From the NCBI RefSeq assembly GCF_003999975.1, contig NZ_RJAC01000040.1, positions 1-49,153 of the forward strand: DNA of 49,153 nt, given 5' to 3'. A program made the translations under genes and the position numbers. The notes below the pieces were generated by a model that did not search any database, had not been told where the DNA came from, and saw only the letters and a list, made by a program, of their open reading frames with translations. Every line of letters begins with the position of its first letter. Positions within the stretch are counted from its first letter, which is position 1. Below are positions 1 through 8,247 of this stretch, one piece after another. The stretch comes from Actinoplanes solisilvae (GTDB lineage: Bacteria > Actinomycetota > Actinomycetes > Mycobacteriales > Micromonosporaceae).

Positions 1-105
1 GAAGCTCCGTTTGCACCAGATCTGTGAGAAGACCTGGTCTCAACGGGGCTTCGTCCATATCCGACACGCCGACGCGGGCATCGTCACTCACCGCCACTAT
101 CGATC

Positions 106-267
106 ATGAAACGGCCGTGCCTACCCGGGCTGGCGATGGTGCCGCTGGCCGGGAAGGTTCAGACGGCCGAGATCGCCGGCGCCGGCCACTGGCTGGCCGA
201 GCAGGCGCCGACGGCGCTCCTCGCTTCGGTCAGACCATTTCTGGCCGCGTACAAGGCCGCCGGGTAG
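106..267 (+). pseudogene. C-terminal remnant of an alpha/beta hydrolase
   Basis: The frame from ATG 106 to TAG 265-267 ends with residues typical of the last part of an alpha/beta hydrolase (epoxide hydrolase-like): AGAGHWLAEQAP, which holds the catalytic-His region, followed by ALLASVRPFLAAY. Only about 44 residues are hydrolase-like. The same frame upstream to its stop at 25-27 does not resemble the family, and no SD precedes the ATG. The rest of the enzyme is therefore missing or frameshifted. The remaining bases of 1-428 hold nothing else I recognise. A frameshift with the body of the gene lying left of the window is an alternative to a deletion. Confidence 0.4.
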
Positions 268-428
268 TAAGAAAAGTGCACTGACGACAGTCGAAAGCTT
301 CACCAACCGCAAGCGATTCGGAGAGTGCAAAGGAGAAGTGACACTGCCCTCGTGAAGGTTCCGTCCGGCTGCCTCGGCTGGTAGATCTGAGGAACCGCAG
401 GCCGAAGTTGCTCGCGGGGGAGTTGGCG

Positions 429-3170
429 ATGGCGCTACAGGTTCGTGGGGGTCTTCCGGAACTGCGCGGGCGCGACGAGGAATGCGCCGCGCTCGATGAG
501 TTACTGTCCGACGGATCGGCCGGGCACAGCCGTGTCATCGTTCTGCGCGGGGACGCCGGGGTCGGCAAGAGCGCCCTGCTGAGGCACGTTCGCGATCGGT
601 CAGACGAATGGTGTGTCGCCGAGGCGGCCGGTGTCGAGTCAGAGATGGAGCTGGCCTACAGCGGCCTGTTCCAGCTCTGCTCGCCCCTGCTGGCCCACGC
701 CGGACGGTTGCCGGCGCCGCAGGGCGAGGCCCTGGCCACGGTCTTCGGCCGCAGCTCGGGGCCGCCGCCCGACCGGTTCCTGGTCGGGCTGGCGACGTTG
801 TCGCTGCTCGCCGAGGTCGCCGAGCGCCAGCCGCTGGTCTGCCTGATCGACGACGCGCAGTGGCTCGACGAAGCCTCGGCGCAGATCCTCTCCTTCGTCT
901 GCCGCCGGTTGTTCGCCGAGCGGGTCGCGATCGTCTGCGCGGCCCGCACCGGCTCCGGCGTCCTCGCCGGGCTGCCCGAACTGCCGATCGGCGGCCTGCT
1001 CGACGAGGACGCCCGCGCCCTTCTCCTCGCCCACGTGCACGGGCCGCTGGACGTGACGATCCGCGACCAGATCGTCGGCGAGAGCCACGGCAACCCGCTC
1101 GCGCTGATCGAGCTGCCGCGCAACCGGACCCCGCTCGACCTGGCCGGCGGTTTCGGGCTGCCCGGCAGCCACCCGGTCGCGGGCCGGCTCGAGCAGGGGT
1201 ACGCCCTGCGCCTGGCCATGTTGCCGCCGGACACCCGCCTGCTGGTGCTGGCCGCGGCGGCCGAACCGCTCGGCGACCCCGTGCTGCTGCGGCGCGTGGC
1301 CCGCGTGCTCGGCCTTCCCATGCGAACGATCAATGTGGCGGTCGACGCCGACCTGCTCGTGGTCGGCGAGCGGGTCGAGTTCACCCACCCGCTGGTTCGG
1401 TCGGCGGCCTATCACAGCGCCACCTCCGACGATCGTCAGAGCGTGCACAGCGCCCTGGCCGACGCGACCGACCCGGAGGCCGACCCCGACCGGCGCGCGT
1501 GGCACCGGGCTCGCGCCGCCTCCGGGCCCGACGAGCAGGTCGCCGCCGAACTCGAACGCTCGGCCGACCGCGCGCGCAACCGTGGCGGGCTCGCCGCCGC
1601 GGCCGCTTTCGGTCAGCGGTCGGTCGCGCTGACCGAAGACCCCGCTCGCCGTTCGGCCCGCGCGCTGGACGCCGCGTGCACGACCCTGCGGGCGGGCGCC
1701 TTCGACGCGGCCCTGGCGCTGCTGGCGACGGCCGAACGGGGACCGCTGACCGACTTCCAGCGGGCCCGGGCCGAGCTGGTACGCGGCCACGTCGCGTTCG
1801 CCTCCGGCCGCGGTGACGACGCCCCCGGGCTGCTGCTGGCCGCGGCCCGCGGGCTCGAGCCGTTCGACGTGCGGCTTGCCCGGGAGACCTATCTGACGGC
1901 GTGGACCGCGGCCCAGCTGAGCGGCCGCGGCGACGTCATCGAGCAGATCTTCGCGGCGGTCGACGCCCTGGTCGCGCCGGGCGGCACACCGACCGCGCTC
2001 GACCTGTTTCTCGAAGGGTTCGCCGTGCGGGCGACGAAGGGCCACCGCGCCGCGGCGCCGACGCTCAGCCGTGCGGCCGCCGCGTTGACCGGCATCACCG
2101 CCGACGACATCCAGCACTGGGGCTGGGCCGCCGGGGCGCCCAGCGCCGCCACCTGGGACGACGAGGGCATGCGTACGATCTTCGCCCGGGTCGTCGAACT
2201 CACCCGCGAGGCCGGCTCGCTCGAACATCTGCCGCTGCACCTCAGTTCGCTGGCGGTCGCGCGGGCGTGGACCGGCGATCTCACCGGCGCCGAGGCGCTG
2301 CTCGTCGAGAGCGAGAGCGTAGCCGCCGCCACCGGCACCGTTGCCCCCTCGCCGGCCTGGCTGTACCTGCGCGCGCTGGAGGGCGAGGAGCTCCCTGGCA
2401 AGACGGCCGAGGGCGACGGCATCGGGGCGGCGGTCGGCCACTGGGCGGCCGCGATCCTCTGCAACGGACTGGGACGTTACCGGGAGGCGGCCGAGGCCGC
2501 CCAGCTGGCCACGGCCAACCCGCTGGAGCCGTGGATCTCGACATACGCCCTGCCCGAGCTGGTCGAGGGGGCGGTCCGCGCCGGCGACGCCGACCTGGCC
2601 CAGGAGGCGCTCGAGCGTCTGATCGAGACGACCGAGCCGAGCGGCACCGACTTCGGCCGCGGCGTCGAGGCCCGCTGCCGGGGACTGGTCGGCGAGGGCC
2701 CGGGAGCCGAGCACTGCTACCGCGAGGGAATCCGCCACCTCAGCCGTACGCCGTTGGTGCCCGAGACGGCCCGGGCCCACCTCGTGTACGGCGAGTGGCT
2801 GCGCCGCGAACGCCGCCGGGTCGACGCCCGTCGGCACCTGCGCGCCGCCCACGACATGCTCACCTCGATCGGCATGACCGCGTTCGCCGAGCGGGCCCGC
2901 CGCGAACTGGTGGCGACCGGCGAGACGCTGCGCCGCCGCGGCACCGAGGCCCGCCGCGAGCTCACCCCGCAGGAGGAGCAGATCGTGCGGCTGGCCGACG
3001 ACGGCCTGACCAACCGCGAGATCGGCGCCAAACTCTTCCTGAGCCCGCGAACCGTCGAGTGGCACCTGCGCAAGGCCTTCACCAAACTCGGCATCAAGTC
3101 GCGCAACGCCCTGCACACCGTGCTCGCCTCCAGGGATTTCGCGGGCGCGAGCGGCCCGCGGGACCGGTGA
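429..3170 (+). CDS. LAL-type LuxR family transcriptional regulator (AAA ATPase + LuxR HTH)
   Basis: A 913-residue regulator of the large ATP-binding LuxR (LAL, MalT-like) class. An N-terminal STAND/AAA ATPase has Walker A GDAGVGKSAL near residues 39-48 and Walker B LVCLIDDAQWLD near 137-148. A long helical TPR-like middle follows, then a C-terminal LuxR helix-turn-helix (about 844-900) with LTPQEEQIVRLADDGLTNRE and LSPRTVEWHLRKAF. The ATG at 429 was chosen over the in-frame TTG at 408 because GGGGGAG lies 7 nt upstream of it. Family members activate transcription after ligand and ATP binding; ligand and targets here are unknown. It is convergent with the LamG protein gene and separated from it by a hairpin. 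Confidence 0.93.
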   Translation: MALQVRGGLPELRGRDEECAALDELLSDGSAGHSRVIVLRGDAGVGKSALLRHVRDRSDEWCVAEAAGVESEMELAYSGLFQLCSPLLAHAGRLPAPQGEALATVFGRSSGPPPDRFLVGLATLSLLAEVAERQPLVCLIDDAQWLDEASAQILSFVCRRLFAERVAIVCAARTGSGVLAGLPELPIGGLLDEDARALLLAHVHGPLDVTIRDQIVGESHGNPLALIELPRNRTPLDLAGGFGLPGSHPVAGRLEQGYALRLAMLPPDTRLLVLAAAAEPLGDPVLLRRVARVLGLPMRTINVAVDADLLVVGERVEFTHPLVRSAAYHSATSDDRQSVHSALADATDPEADPDRRAWHRARAASGPDEQVAAELERSADRARNRGGLAAAAAFGQRSVALTEDPARRSARALDAACTTLRAGAFDAALALLATAERGPLTDFQRARAELVRGHVAFASGRGDDAPGLLLAAARGLEPFDVRLARETYLTAWTAAQLSGRGDVIEQIFAAVDALVAPGGTPTALDLFLEGFAVRATKGHRAAAPTLSRAAAALTGITADDIQHWGWAAGAPSAATWDDEGMRTIFARVVELTREAGSLEHLPLHLSSLAVARAWTGDLTGAEALLVESESVAAATGTVAPSPAWLYLRALEGEELPGKTAEGDGIGAAVGHWAAAILCNGLGRYREAAEAAQLATANPLEPWISTYALPELVEGAVRAGDADLAQEALERLIETTEPSGTDFGRGVEARCRGLVGEGPGAEHCYREGIRHLSRTPLVPETARAHLVYGEWLRRERRRVDARRHLRAAHDMLTSIGMTAFAERARRELVATGETLRRRGTEARRELTPQEEQIVRLADDGLTNREIGAKLFLSPRTVEWHLRKAFTKLGIKSRNALHTVLASRDFAGASGPRDR

Positions 3171-3237
3171 GGCTGGTCGCGCATCCCCACCAACATGGCC
3201 GGGGCAAGACCCTCGTCGGGGCCTCTTGACGGTTGGT

Positions 3238-3271
3238 GACGGTGATGGCGCCGGGGGACGCCACCACCGTC
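3238..3271. terminator. Bidirectional intrinsic terminator-like hairpin
   Basis: GACGGTGATGGCG (3238-3250) pairs with CGCCACCACCGTC (3259-3271) over 13 positions with one A/C mismatch, around an 8-nt loop. It lies between two convergent genes (stops at 3170 and 3279). There is no clear T-tract, as is common in high-GC actinobacteria. Confidence 0.65.
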
Positions 3272-3278
3272 GAACTTG

Positions 3279-6200
3279 CTAGTTGGGCACGGCGGTCACG
3301 CCGCCCCAGCCCTGGTTCTTCTGGTAGAGCAGGATGCCGCCGCTGACGTACGCGTTGCCGTTGTTGCGGAAGTAGACCAGGTTGCCCTCGGGGTTGATGG
3401 CAGCCAAGTCGACGCGGCCGTCGTTGTTGTAGTCGCCCGCGGTCATGCGGGTGTGCGTGGCGAAGGCCTCCGGGAAGCCGTACATCGACGCACCGGGCGA
3501 GAGCCGTCCCGCGCCGTTGCCGGCGTAGAACCACAGGCTGCCGTTGGCGCCGATGCCGGCGATGTCCTGCGTGCCGTCACCGTTGAAGTCGCCGCCGATG
3601 ATCGTCCGGAAGCCGTTCCAGCCGGCCCCCGTCTGGTACATCAGGTCCCCGGTGCCGATGCCGCTGTCACCGTCGCCCTTGTACATGCGGATGTTGCCGT
3701 CGGAGCCGGTTCCGACGATGTCGTCGAGACCATCACCGTCGAAGTCACCGGCGGTGATCCGGACGATGCCGCCCCAGGCGCCCGCGACGGAGTTCATCGT
3801 GCGGCCGGTGCTGATGAAGCCGTCGCCGTCACCTCGGTAGACCCGGATGTTTCCGTCCGCGCCGATCGCGACGATGTCGTTGTTGCCGTCGTCGTTGAAG
3901 TCGCCCGCCGTCACCCGGGTGAAGTCCGGCCCCCATGCACCCGCGACCGGGCCCATGTCGGTGGAGAAGCGGACCAGGCCCGAGCCGTTGCCGGCGTAGT
4001 TGCCCATCGAACGGCTGGCGCCGATGGCCGCGAAGTCGGCGTTGCCGTCGTTGTTGTAGTCGGTCCGCTGCCGCGGGATCGGCAGCGACTTGGTGGTGGC
4101 CTCGAACAGCGTGTTGAACTGACCGGCGGTCAGCACGCCCTGCCAGATCTGCAGGTTGTCGATGCCGCCGATCCACTGATCGCGGTAGCTGCCCTGGGTC
4201 TCCTCGTCCATCGTGTGCCAGACACTGCCGACGGTGAGCGGGCCGTCGGCGCTCCACAGCACCCCGGACCGGGTCGCCTCCATCTCGCCGTTCACATAGA
4301 GGCTGAGCTGGTTGACGGCCGAAGTGTTGTAGACGAACACCAGGTGGAACCAGTCACTGGTGTCGTCGCCGGAGAGCAGTGTCGGTGCGATCAGGTGGGT
4401 CTGGGCCTCGCCGAGGTTGTTGTCGATGCTCGGCACCATCACCTCGAACCGCTTACCGGTGATGCCCTTGACCGTCGACTCGCGGACGCCGAGGTAGAAC
4501 GCCGACATCTTGCTGCCCTGCTGGGCCACGGCGGTCATGGTCGAGCTGAGCTCGGCCGGCTGCACCCACACCGACACGGCGAACGACTGATCCGTACGCA
4601 GCACGGCCTCGTTCTGCAGGATCTTGTCCGGCGAGCCCACCGGGGCCACGTCGCGCTGCGACCAGCCGTACTCCTTGGTCGCCGAGCCGTCGTTCATGTG
4701 CTTGTTGTCGAGCAGCAGACCGCTGCTCTCGCTGATGCCGGGTCCGATCTCGGTGCCCGGCGTGAGGGTGAGCTGCCGGCCGAAGCCGGAGCCGGAGTCG
4801 GGCGCCTCACACGTGTTCGGCGTGCCGGCCACCGCGCAGGGCGCCGCAGCCTCGAAGTCCCAGATGCCGACGCTGGTGGCGGCCAGGATGCCGGGCTCGT
4901 CGAAGCCGCCGGAGAACTCGTCCTCGGCCGCGGTGCCGGTGAAGTCGTCGCGCACCATCACTCGGTCGAAGATCTGCACGTCGGCGACGCTGCCGTAGAG
5001 CGGCTCCACGTACTGGGTGCTGGTGTTCTTGCGGTTGCCGATGCGCAGCAGGCTGTTCGCAGTCCAGGCCGTGGGGGCCGCGTCGGTGAACTTCGCGACG
5101 CCGTCGACCCAGATCGTCATGGTCTTGGCGGTCGAGTCGTAGGAACCGGCCACATGGGTCCAGCGGCCCGCGACCGCGGTGTTGACCGCGCAGACCTTGG
5201 TCAGGGTGTTGGTCGTCGAGTCGGCGCTGCGCATGCCGAAGCACCAGCTCTTGTCGGCCGTGCCGTCGAGGTTGAGGTCCTCGGAGCGCATCGTCAGCTC
5301 GAAGTTGGCGGTGTTCGCGCCGTCCTGCGAGAGCAGCGTCTGCACGCCGTTGAGGTTGTCGAGCCGGGCGAACGCCGCGACCGAGTAGCTCTTGGTCGTG
5401 TCGACCACCTTGGGCGTGGTCAGCGAGGTGGTGCCGGTGAAGTTGACGTTCTTGCCCTGGATGATGCGGCCCTTGTCGGCCCAGCCCAGGTTCGTCGGGG
5501 TGAGCACGTTGTCACCGCCCACCGCGGGGGCCTCGTCGAGGAGTGCGCCTTCCTCATCCATCCACGGCGGCCGGATCTCGAGGCTCCAGTCCGCCACCGC
5601 GGTCGACGGCCGGGGGACCGTGATCTCGGTCGAGCCGTACCCCTTGTTGTTGGTGGAGTCGATCGCCCGGGCGTAGAGGACGGCGATGCCGTACTTCTTC
5701 ACGACGGCCGTCACTGTGGCCTGCTTGCCGATCACCTTGCCGGCGCTGTCGAGAATGTTCGTCGCCGCGACCGAGGAGGTGGTCGCCTCGTTCCATCCGT
5801 ACTGGAACGACGACACGTCGGTCGCCGTCGAACTGATCTTGAAGGTGCCCGGCTTGCCCGGCCCGGCCGGCCCGGTCACCGTTTCCACCTTGACCGGCGG
5901 GACGGTCGTGTCGACCACGAAGTAGCAGGTAGCCGACGTGGGGCTCTTGATTTCGTACGGAGCCGGGTCCTTCGTGTACACGCGGAACGCGTACCGCTGG
6001 TTGGCCGGAAGCGCACCAGTCCGGGCGCTCGTGGCTCGGGTGTTCGCCGGGGACGACGTGTCGCCCGGGCTGGTGCGCGCGGTCAGGTTCTCGCCGTCGG
6101 GCGCGTTGAAGAGCTGCCAGGTCGCGGTCAAGTTCTGCGCGGTGCCGTCCTTGTCGTTCACGACGGCCGAGAAATACGGTGTGGTCGTTCCGATACGGAT

Positions 6201-7730
6201 CGTACCGCCGGTGCAGGCCACCCCGTTGACCTGCAGCTGGGTCGGGATGGTGGGCTTGGCGTCGCGGTCGACGATCAGCTTCGCGTCGGCCGGGAAGTAC
6301 TTCTTCCAGCGGTTGCCCTCGGACTCGCCCGAGCCGTCCTGGCTGCGCGCGGAGAGACCGAACACCACGTTGGGGGCGCTCTTGGCGGCCAGGGCGTTGA
6401 CGACGGATTTGACGGCGTCGGTGTTGAAGTTGACGATCATGTCGGGCTGTGGGGAGTCGTCGCAGCCGGTGCCCTCGTTGGCGTTGGAAGAGACCGTTGC
6501 GAGGAACTTGACCAGCGAGGTGCTGTACGAGGCCCGCGGTGTGCCGAACGAGCCGGCCTGGTAGAGGCTGTTGGGCGTCTTGGTGCAGGACCAGCTGTGG
6601 TCGACCTTCATCTGAACGTAGGCGTCCTCGATGTGGTAACCCGCGAGCCCCGAAATCGGGAAGTCGAAGAACGACCGATACGTGCGTCCGTCCGGGTCGG
6701 AGCCGACACGGGCCCGCGACACGTCGGTGTTGTTGGTGTTGTTGTGCGTCGCGTAGGCCCAGCGGGACTTGCCGGTGCTCCAGGCCGGGTCGATGTAGAC
6801 CGGGAACTTGGCGGCCGGGCTCAGCACGGCCGCGTCGGGCCGCAGCACCAGGTCACCGGCGCTGGTCAGTTCCGTGCGGACCGTCGCGCTCTTGGCGAGA
6901 TCGCCGGGGGCAGCCGAGCTGGACTTCTCGATCGTGCCGGCGCTGACGGCGGCCTTCGCGGCGGCCGAGGTGCCGGTGGCGGACGAATCCCACATCTCCG
7001 GGGCGGGCGCGGCAGCGAGCAGCTTGCCGTCGGCGACGGCCCGCAGGGATCCGTCGGCGAGCCGTTGGGCCTTGGCGTCGCCGCCGAGGTCGAAGCGGAC
7101 CTCGCGGACGGCCGGGTTGGCAGCGGCTTGGGCGTTCTTGACGACCAGCACGTGGGTGAAGCCGGTGCGGGTGGCTCGGAGCACGAGGTCGACGCCGGGC
7201 AGCACCTCGGAGTAGGTGGCGGCGTCGGCGGCGACAGTGGGGGCCGGGAGTTTGCCGTGCGGCCAGGTCAGGGTGAGCTTCTTGTTGTCCTGCACCAGAG
7301 TGGCGGCCGGTCCCGTGCCACCGGCCGAGAACCGCACGTCGGCCAGAGTCGCCTTAGGACGGAGGAGCTTGTCTTCGCCTTTGGCCAGTTTGACGTCGAT
7401 GTCGGCCCACGAGCCGTTGGTCTTCTTGACGCGTTGCGGCACGGCGGCTGCCTCGTAGCGCAGCTTGCCCGACGGTTCGGCGAAGACCTGGACGAACTCG
7501 GTGCGCTCGGAGAGGGCCTCGACCCGTTTGCCGGACTTCTTCGCCGCCTTGGCCGCGGAGTCAAGGCTGGGCGCGGTCTTCGGCGCCGGAGCGGGTGACG
7601 GTGCGGCCTCCGCCGAGGTGGTGGAGACGGCGACGGCGAACGTGGTGGAACACAATACGGCGGCTGCGGCCGAGGCGAATCTGCGTCGTGGCCGGACTGT
7701 TCCCGACCGGTGTTTGTCTTGTCTGGACAT
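3279..7730 (-). CDS. Large secreted LamG / FG-GAP repeat protein
   Basis: 1,483 residues from ATG 7730, which has a GGGGGT SD; longer in-frame starts up to 7793 lack one. A twin-Arg-like basic N-terminus (RPRRRFASAAAAV) and hydrophobic stretch form a signal peptide ending near AEA about 42. After an uncharacterised N-terminal region come a DNRLRE-like beta domain (about 310-430, PVYIDPAW), Ig-like segments around 500-700, two LamG/jellyroll domains (about 780-940 and 1050-1205), and five or so C-terminal FG-GAP/VCBS units (about 1220-1480). Those units carry calcium-binding DxDxDG-type motifs such as DFNDDGNNDI and DFDGDGLDDI. It is probably an extracellular carbohydrate- or surface-binding protein. 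No catalytic domain is evident. The FG-GAP units form a seven-bladed-propeller-like end seen in actinobacterial LamG proteins. Confidence 0.9.
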   Translation of the reverse strand: MSRQDKHRSGTVRPRRRFASAAAAVLCSTTFAVAVSTTSAEAAPSPAPAPKTAPSLDSAAKAAKKSGKRVEALSERTEFVQVFAEPSGKLRYEAAAVPQRVKKTNGSWADIDVKLAKGEDKLLRPKATLADVRFSAGGTGPAATLVQDNKKLTLTWPHGKLPAPTVAADAATYSEVLPGVDLVLRATRTGFTHVLVVKNAQAAANPAVREVRFDLGGDAKAQRLADGSLRAVADGKLLAAAPAPEMWDSSATGTSAAAKAAVSAGTIEKSSSAAPGDLAKSATVRTELTSAGDLVLRPDAAVLSPAAKFPVYIDPAWSTGKSRWAYATHNNTNNTDVSRARVGSDPDGRTYRSFFDFPISGLAGYHIEDAYVQMKVDHSWSCTKTPNSLYQAGSFGTPRASYSTSLVKFLATVSSNANEGTGCDDSPQPDMIVNFNTDAVKSVVNALAAKSAPNVVFGLSARSQDGSGESEGNRWKKYFPADAKLIVDRDAKPTIPTQLQVNGVACTGGTIRIGTTTPYFSAVVNDKDGTAQNLTATWQLFNAPDGENLTARTSPGDTSSPANTRATSARTGALPANQRYAFRVYTKDPAPYEIKSPTSATCYFVVDTTVPPVKVETVTGPAGPGKPGTFKISSTATDVSSFQYGWNEATTSSVAATNILDSAGKVIGKQATVTAVVKKYGIAVLYARAIDSTNNKGYGSTEITVPRPSTAVADWSLEIRPPWMDEEGALLDEAPAVGGDNVLTPTNLGWADKGRIIQGKNVNFTGTTSLTTPKVVDTTKSYSVAAFARLDNLNGVQTLLSQDGANTANFELTMRSEDLNLDGTADKSWCFGMRSADSTTNTLTKVCAVNTAVAGRWTHVAGSYDSTAKTMTIWVDGVAKFTDAAPTAWTANSLLRIGNRKNTSTQYVEPLYGSVADVQIFDRVMVRDDFTGTAAEDEFSGGFDEPGILAATSVGIWDFEAAAPCAVAGTPNTCEAPDSGSGFGRQLTLTPGTEIGPGISESSGLLLDNKHMNDGSATKEYGWSQRDVAPVGSPDKILQNEAVLRTDQSFAVSVWVQPAELSSTMTAVAQQGSKMSAFYLGVRESTVKGITGKRFEVMVPSIDNNLGEAQTHLIAPTLLSGDDTSDWFHLVFVYNTSAVNQLSLYVNGEMEATRSGVLWSADGPLTVGSVWHTMDEETQGSYRDQWIGGIDNLQIWQGVLTAGQFNTLFEATTKSLPIPRQRTDYNNDGNADFAAIGASRSMGNYAGNGSGLVRFSTDMGPVAGAWGPDFTRVTAGDFNDDGNNDIVAIGADGNIRVYRGDGDGFISTGRTMNSVAGAWGGIVRITAGDFDGDGLDDIVGTGSDGNIRMYKGDGDSGIGTGDLMYQTGAGWNGFRTIIGGDFNGDGTQDIAGIGANGSLWFYAGNGAGRLSPGASMYGFPEAFATHTRMTAGDYNNDGRVDLAAINPEGNLVYFRNNGNAYVSGGILLYQKNQGWGGVTAVPN

Positions 7731-8247
7731 ATTGACCCCCATGATCACGGTGGTAGCCGCGTGAGAATAGGCGATCACTCGCAGTCGCCACAATGGAGCG
7801 CGATCTATGGGTTGCGTCGGCTGTCACGATCTCGGTAACACCGGGTGGTCTCGCCCCACACGGGCGTAGCCACCGTCGCCCGGCCTGGCTCCTGGCCGAG
7901 GAGGGCACGTCACCGGAGCTCCGCACGCTTCTGTTCGGCTCGCGGTCACCCGACGACCTCGAGCTGTTCGCTCTCGAGCGCATACCGGATCTTTCCCGGC
8001 TCGGCGCCCGCGACCATGCGTCGTCCATCACCGCGGGATCGGCAAGGCCGGCGAAGCCTCGGCCTCGGCGCGTGAGTCTGGACACCGTCTCGCGGTGGTG
8101 AAAGCCGTGGTGGGGAAGTTGTCCGGCATATTTCTGGACAAAGCTTGCGTTGGCGCTGGTGGGACGTTGCGGGCGCAGGTTGTGCGTAGTGGGGGCGAGC
8201 TAGCTTTTAGGCCCCGGTTACCGTCGGATCGAGGAGAGTTGAGCGCC
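7731..8247. other. Divergent intergenic region with an unassigned coding-like fragment
   Basis: A 517-nt gap between the divergent LamG-protein and SARP genes. It should hold both promoters, but I see no convincing -35/-10 pair. A plus-strand frame around 7880-8020 (containing ELRTLLFGSRSPDDLEL) has G/C-biased third positions but no SD, and its product is unknown to me. It may be the relic of a small gene. The antisense frame looks less like protein. Confidence 0.35.

Noticed and set aside
3187..3237. CACCAAC / GTTGGTG long-loop inverted repeat
   Set aside because: Only a 7-bp stem with a loop of about 40 nt; the adjacent 13-bp hairpin at 3238-3271 is a far better terminator.
3276..7598. Very long plus-strand open frame antisense to the LamG protein
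   Set aside because: Antisense shadow of G/C-biased codons; composition is Val/Arg/Gly/His-rich with no domain, while the minus strand encodes clear domains.
7793..8101. 102-codon plus-strand frame before the SARP gene
   Set aside because: No SD and no recognised family; kept only as a possible relic in the description of the gap.
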